A stretch of DNA of 64,000 bases from Burkholderiales bacterium (lineage in GTDB: Bacteria; Pseudomonadota; Gammaproteobacteria; Burkholderiales; SHXO01): contig JADZGB010000040.1 of the NCBI GenBank assembly GCA_020854105.1, positions 62,001 to 126,000 of the forward strand, given 5' to 3'. The notes beneath the pieces are model-generated. The model was not told the DNA's origin, made no database searches, and saw nothing but the letters and a program-made list of their open reading frames with translations. Every line of letters starts with the position of its first letter. Positions within the stretch are counted from its first letter, which is position 1. The position numbers and the translations under genes are program-made. This document shows positions 62,972 to 64,000 of this stretch, piece by piece.

Positions 62972-64000
62972 TCAATCACGAGCTCGATCATTTCCTTCCA
63001 GGCGATCCCCGAGCAGGCGGCGCATCGCGACGTAGAAGACGGGAATGAACAGTACGCCCAGGATAGTGGCGAACAACATGCCGCCGATGACACCGGTACC
63101 GATCGCGTGGCGTGCATTGGCGCCCGCACCCGTCGACAAGGCAAGAGGCACCACGCCCAGGATGAACGCCAGCGAGGTCATCAGGATCGGACGCAGCCGC
63201 AGACGGGCCGCCTCGAGCACCGCGTCGCGCAGGCTCTTGCCCTGAGCCTGTCCGGCCAGGGCGAACTCGACGATCAGGATGGCGTTCTTCGCTGCAAGCC
63301 CGATGACGGTGATCAGTCCGATCTTGAAGTACAGATCGTTCGGCAGACCGCGCAGCGAGGTGAACAGCACCGCGCCGAGCAGGCCCAGCGGCACGACCAG
63401 CAGGACGGCCACCGGCACTGACCAGCTCTCGTACAGCGCAGCCAGGCACAGGAACACGATCAGGATCGAGAGCGCCAGCAGCAACGTGGCCGTGTTCCCG
63501 GCAAGGATCTCCTGGTACGACTGGCCGGTCCAGTCGTAGCCGAAGCCGGCCGGCAGGGCGGTGCGCACGATCTGCTGCATTGCATCCATCGCTTCGCCGG
63601 ACGCGCGTCCCGGCGCCGCCGAGCCCACGATCTCGACTGCCGAATATCCGTTGTAGCGCGTGAGCGACGGGGCGGATACCTCCCATTGCGTGCGCACCAC
63701 GTTCGCGATCGGGATCATCTGCGGGTTGCCGTCACGGGCGCGCTGCGTGGCACTCGGCGTGAAGATCTGCCGCAACGCTTCCGGGCCGGTGCGGAACGGT
63801 GCGTCGGCCTGCATGGTCACGCGCTTCACCCGGCCGCTGTAGGCAAAGTCGTTCAGGTACACGGGTGCCAGCATCAGTTGAATGGCGGTATAGATATCGC
63901 CCACGGACAGCCCCATCGACTGCGCCTGCACGCGGTCGACGCGCAGGTTCATCCGCGGTGCCGGCTCCAGTGTGTTGAGGCGCACCTGCGCGAGCGCGGG
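62972..64000 (-). CDS. RND efflux permease, HAE1/AcrB type, C-terminal part (5' end outside window)
   Basis: The frame is open to the right edge; 342 residues are visible. The periplasmic part (SVGDIYTAIQLMLAPVYLND) is followed by helices 8-12 of the AcrB fold (LLALSILIVFLCLAALYESW, KNAILIVEFA, LRLRPILMTSLAFILGVVPL). A tripartite multidrug pump subunit; membrane-fusion and outer-membrane partners are outside the window. Confidence 0.92.
   Translation of the reverse strand, partial: PALAQVRLNTLEPAPRMNLRVDRVQAQSMGLSVGDIYTAIQLMLAPVYLNDFAYSGRVKRVTMQADAPFRTGPEALRQIFTPSATQRARDGNPQMIPIANVVRTQWEVSAPSLTRYNGYSAVEIVGSAAPGRASGEAMDAMQQIVRTALPAGFGYDWTGQSYQEILAGNTATLLLALSILIVFLCLAALYESWSVPVAVLLVVPLGLLGAVLFTSLRGLPNDLYFKIGLITVIGLAAKNAILIVEFALAGQAQGKSLRDAVLEAARLRLRPILMTSLAFILGVVPLALSTGAGANARHAIGTGVIGGMLFATILGVLFIPVFYVAMRRLLGDRLEGNDRARD

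Overview
The window is a GC-rich chromosomal segment with short intergenic gaps and ATGA/TGATG gene overlaps. The gene content (RlmK-type methyltransferase, DUF2189, tesA/ybbAP, lysC next to tRNA-Ser, minCDE, PQQ dehydrogenase with cytochrome c, beta-proteobacterial type BON/DUF883 stress proteins) suggests a betaproteobacterium, perhaps Rhodocyclales-like. This placement is inference from gene content.

Regions. (1) 1-1.5 kb: the end of a CobN/HmuS-type chelatase with a membrane tail, an ExbB/TolQ-like channel and a DUF2149 (ExbD-like) protein, resembling an energised metal-chelatase complex. (2) 1.5-23 kb: intact housekeeping genes: phoH, bcp, a polysaccharide deacetylase, selU, tesA opposite an ABC transporter, DUF2189, rhlE, sirB1-like, a DMT transporter, an rRNA methyltransferase, an mlaA-pldA outer-membrane lipid operon, an SDR plus gabD, and fumC. 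(3) About 23.9-44.5 kb: an accessory stress and glycan island carrying its own rpoN (sigma-54) and a sigma-54 activator with a receiver domain. It also holds BON, DUF883 and glycine-zipper proteins, phospholipase D, a ferritin-like protein, MscS, glycosyltransferases, SDRs, a UdgX-like protein and a HAD phosphatase. I found seven perfect GGCAC-N5-TTGC sigma-54 promoters plus several near matches, all in intergenic gaps, correctly oriented, and often in divergent pairs. The same island holds nearly all the damaged genes in the window: a nonsense codon, single-base frameshifts, a 14-bp duplication, a lost Walker A region and lost catalytic residues. (4) 42.8-44.5 kb: a beta-barrel protein whose start codon lies in one arm of a perfect 18-bp inverted repeat, then small genes, one of them with a sigma-54 promoter. 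(5) 44.5-50.2 kb: a tightly packed cytochrome c / hydrolase / dgoK / dgoA cluster next to a PQQ dehydrogenase with a D-x-D (lanthanide-type) signature and an exported ankyrin protein. (6) 50.2-64 kb: a GIDE-domain protein with lemA, lysC, tRNA-Ser(GCU) preceded by a tRNA-Ser-like fragment, minCDE, a FecR protein, cardiolipin synthase, tRNA-Arg(ACG), a VOC protein, a flavin/PNPOx-like protein, a CopB-type ATPase, an HPF-like protein and the end of an RND pump.

How it fits together: the island looks like a self-contained RpoN regulon for envelope and stress functions. RpoN, its activator and their target promoters sit together, and the regulon is losing structural genes while its promoters stay well conserved. 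The flanking housekeeping genes are intact, which argues against random sequencing error as the only explanation. Dispersed CCGGAATCC-type palindromic repeats fill several intergenic gaps.
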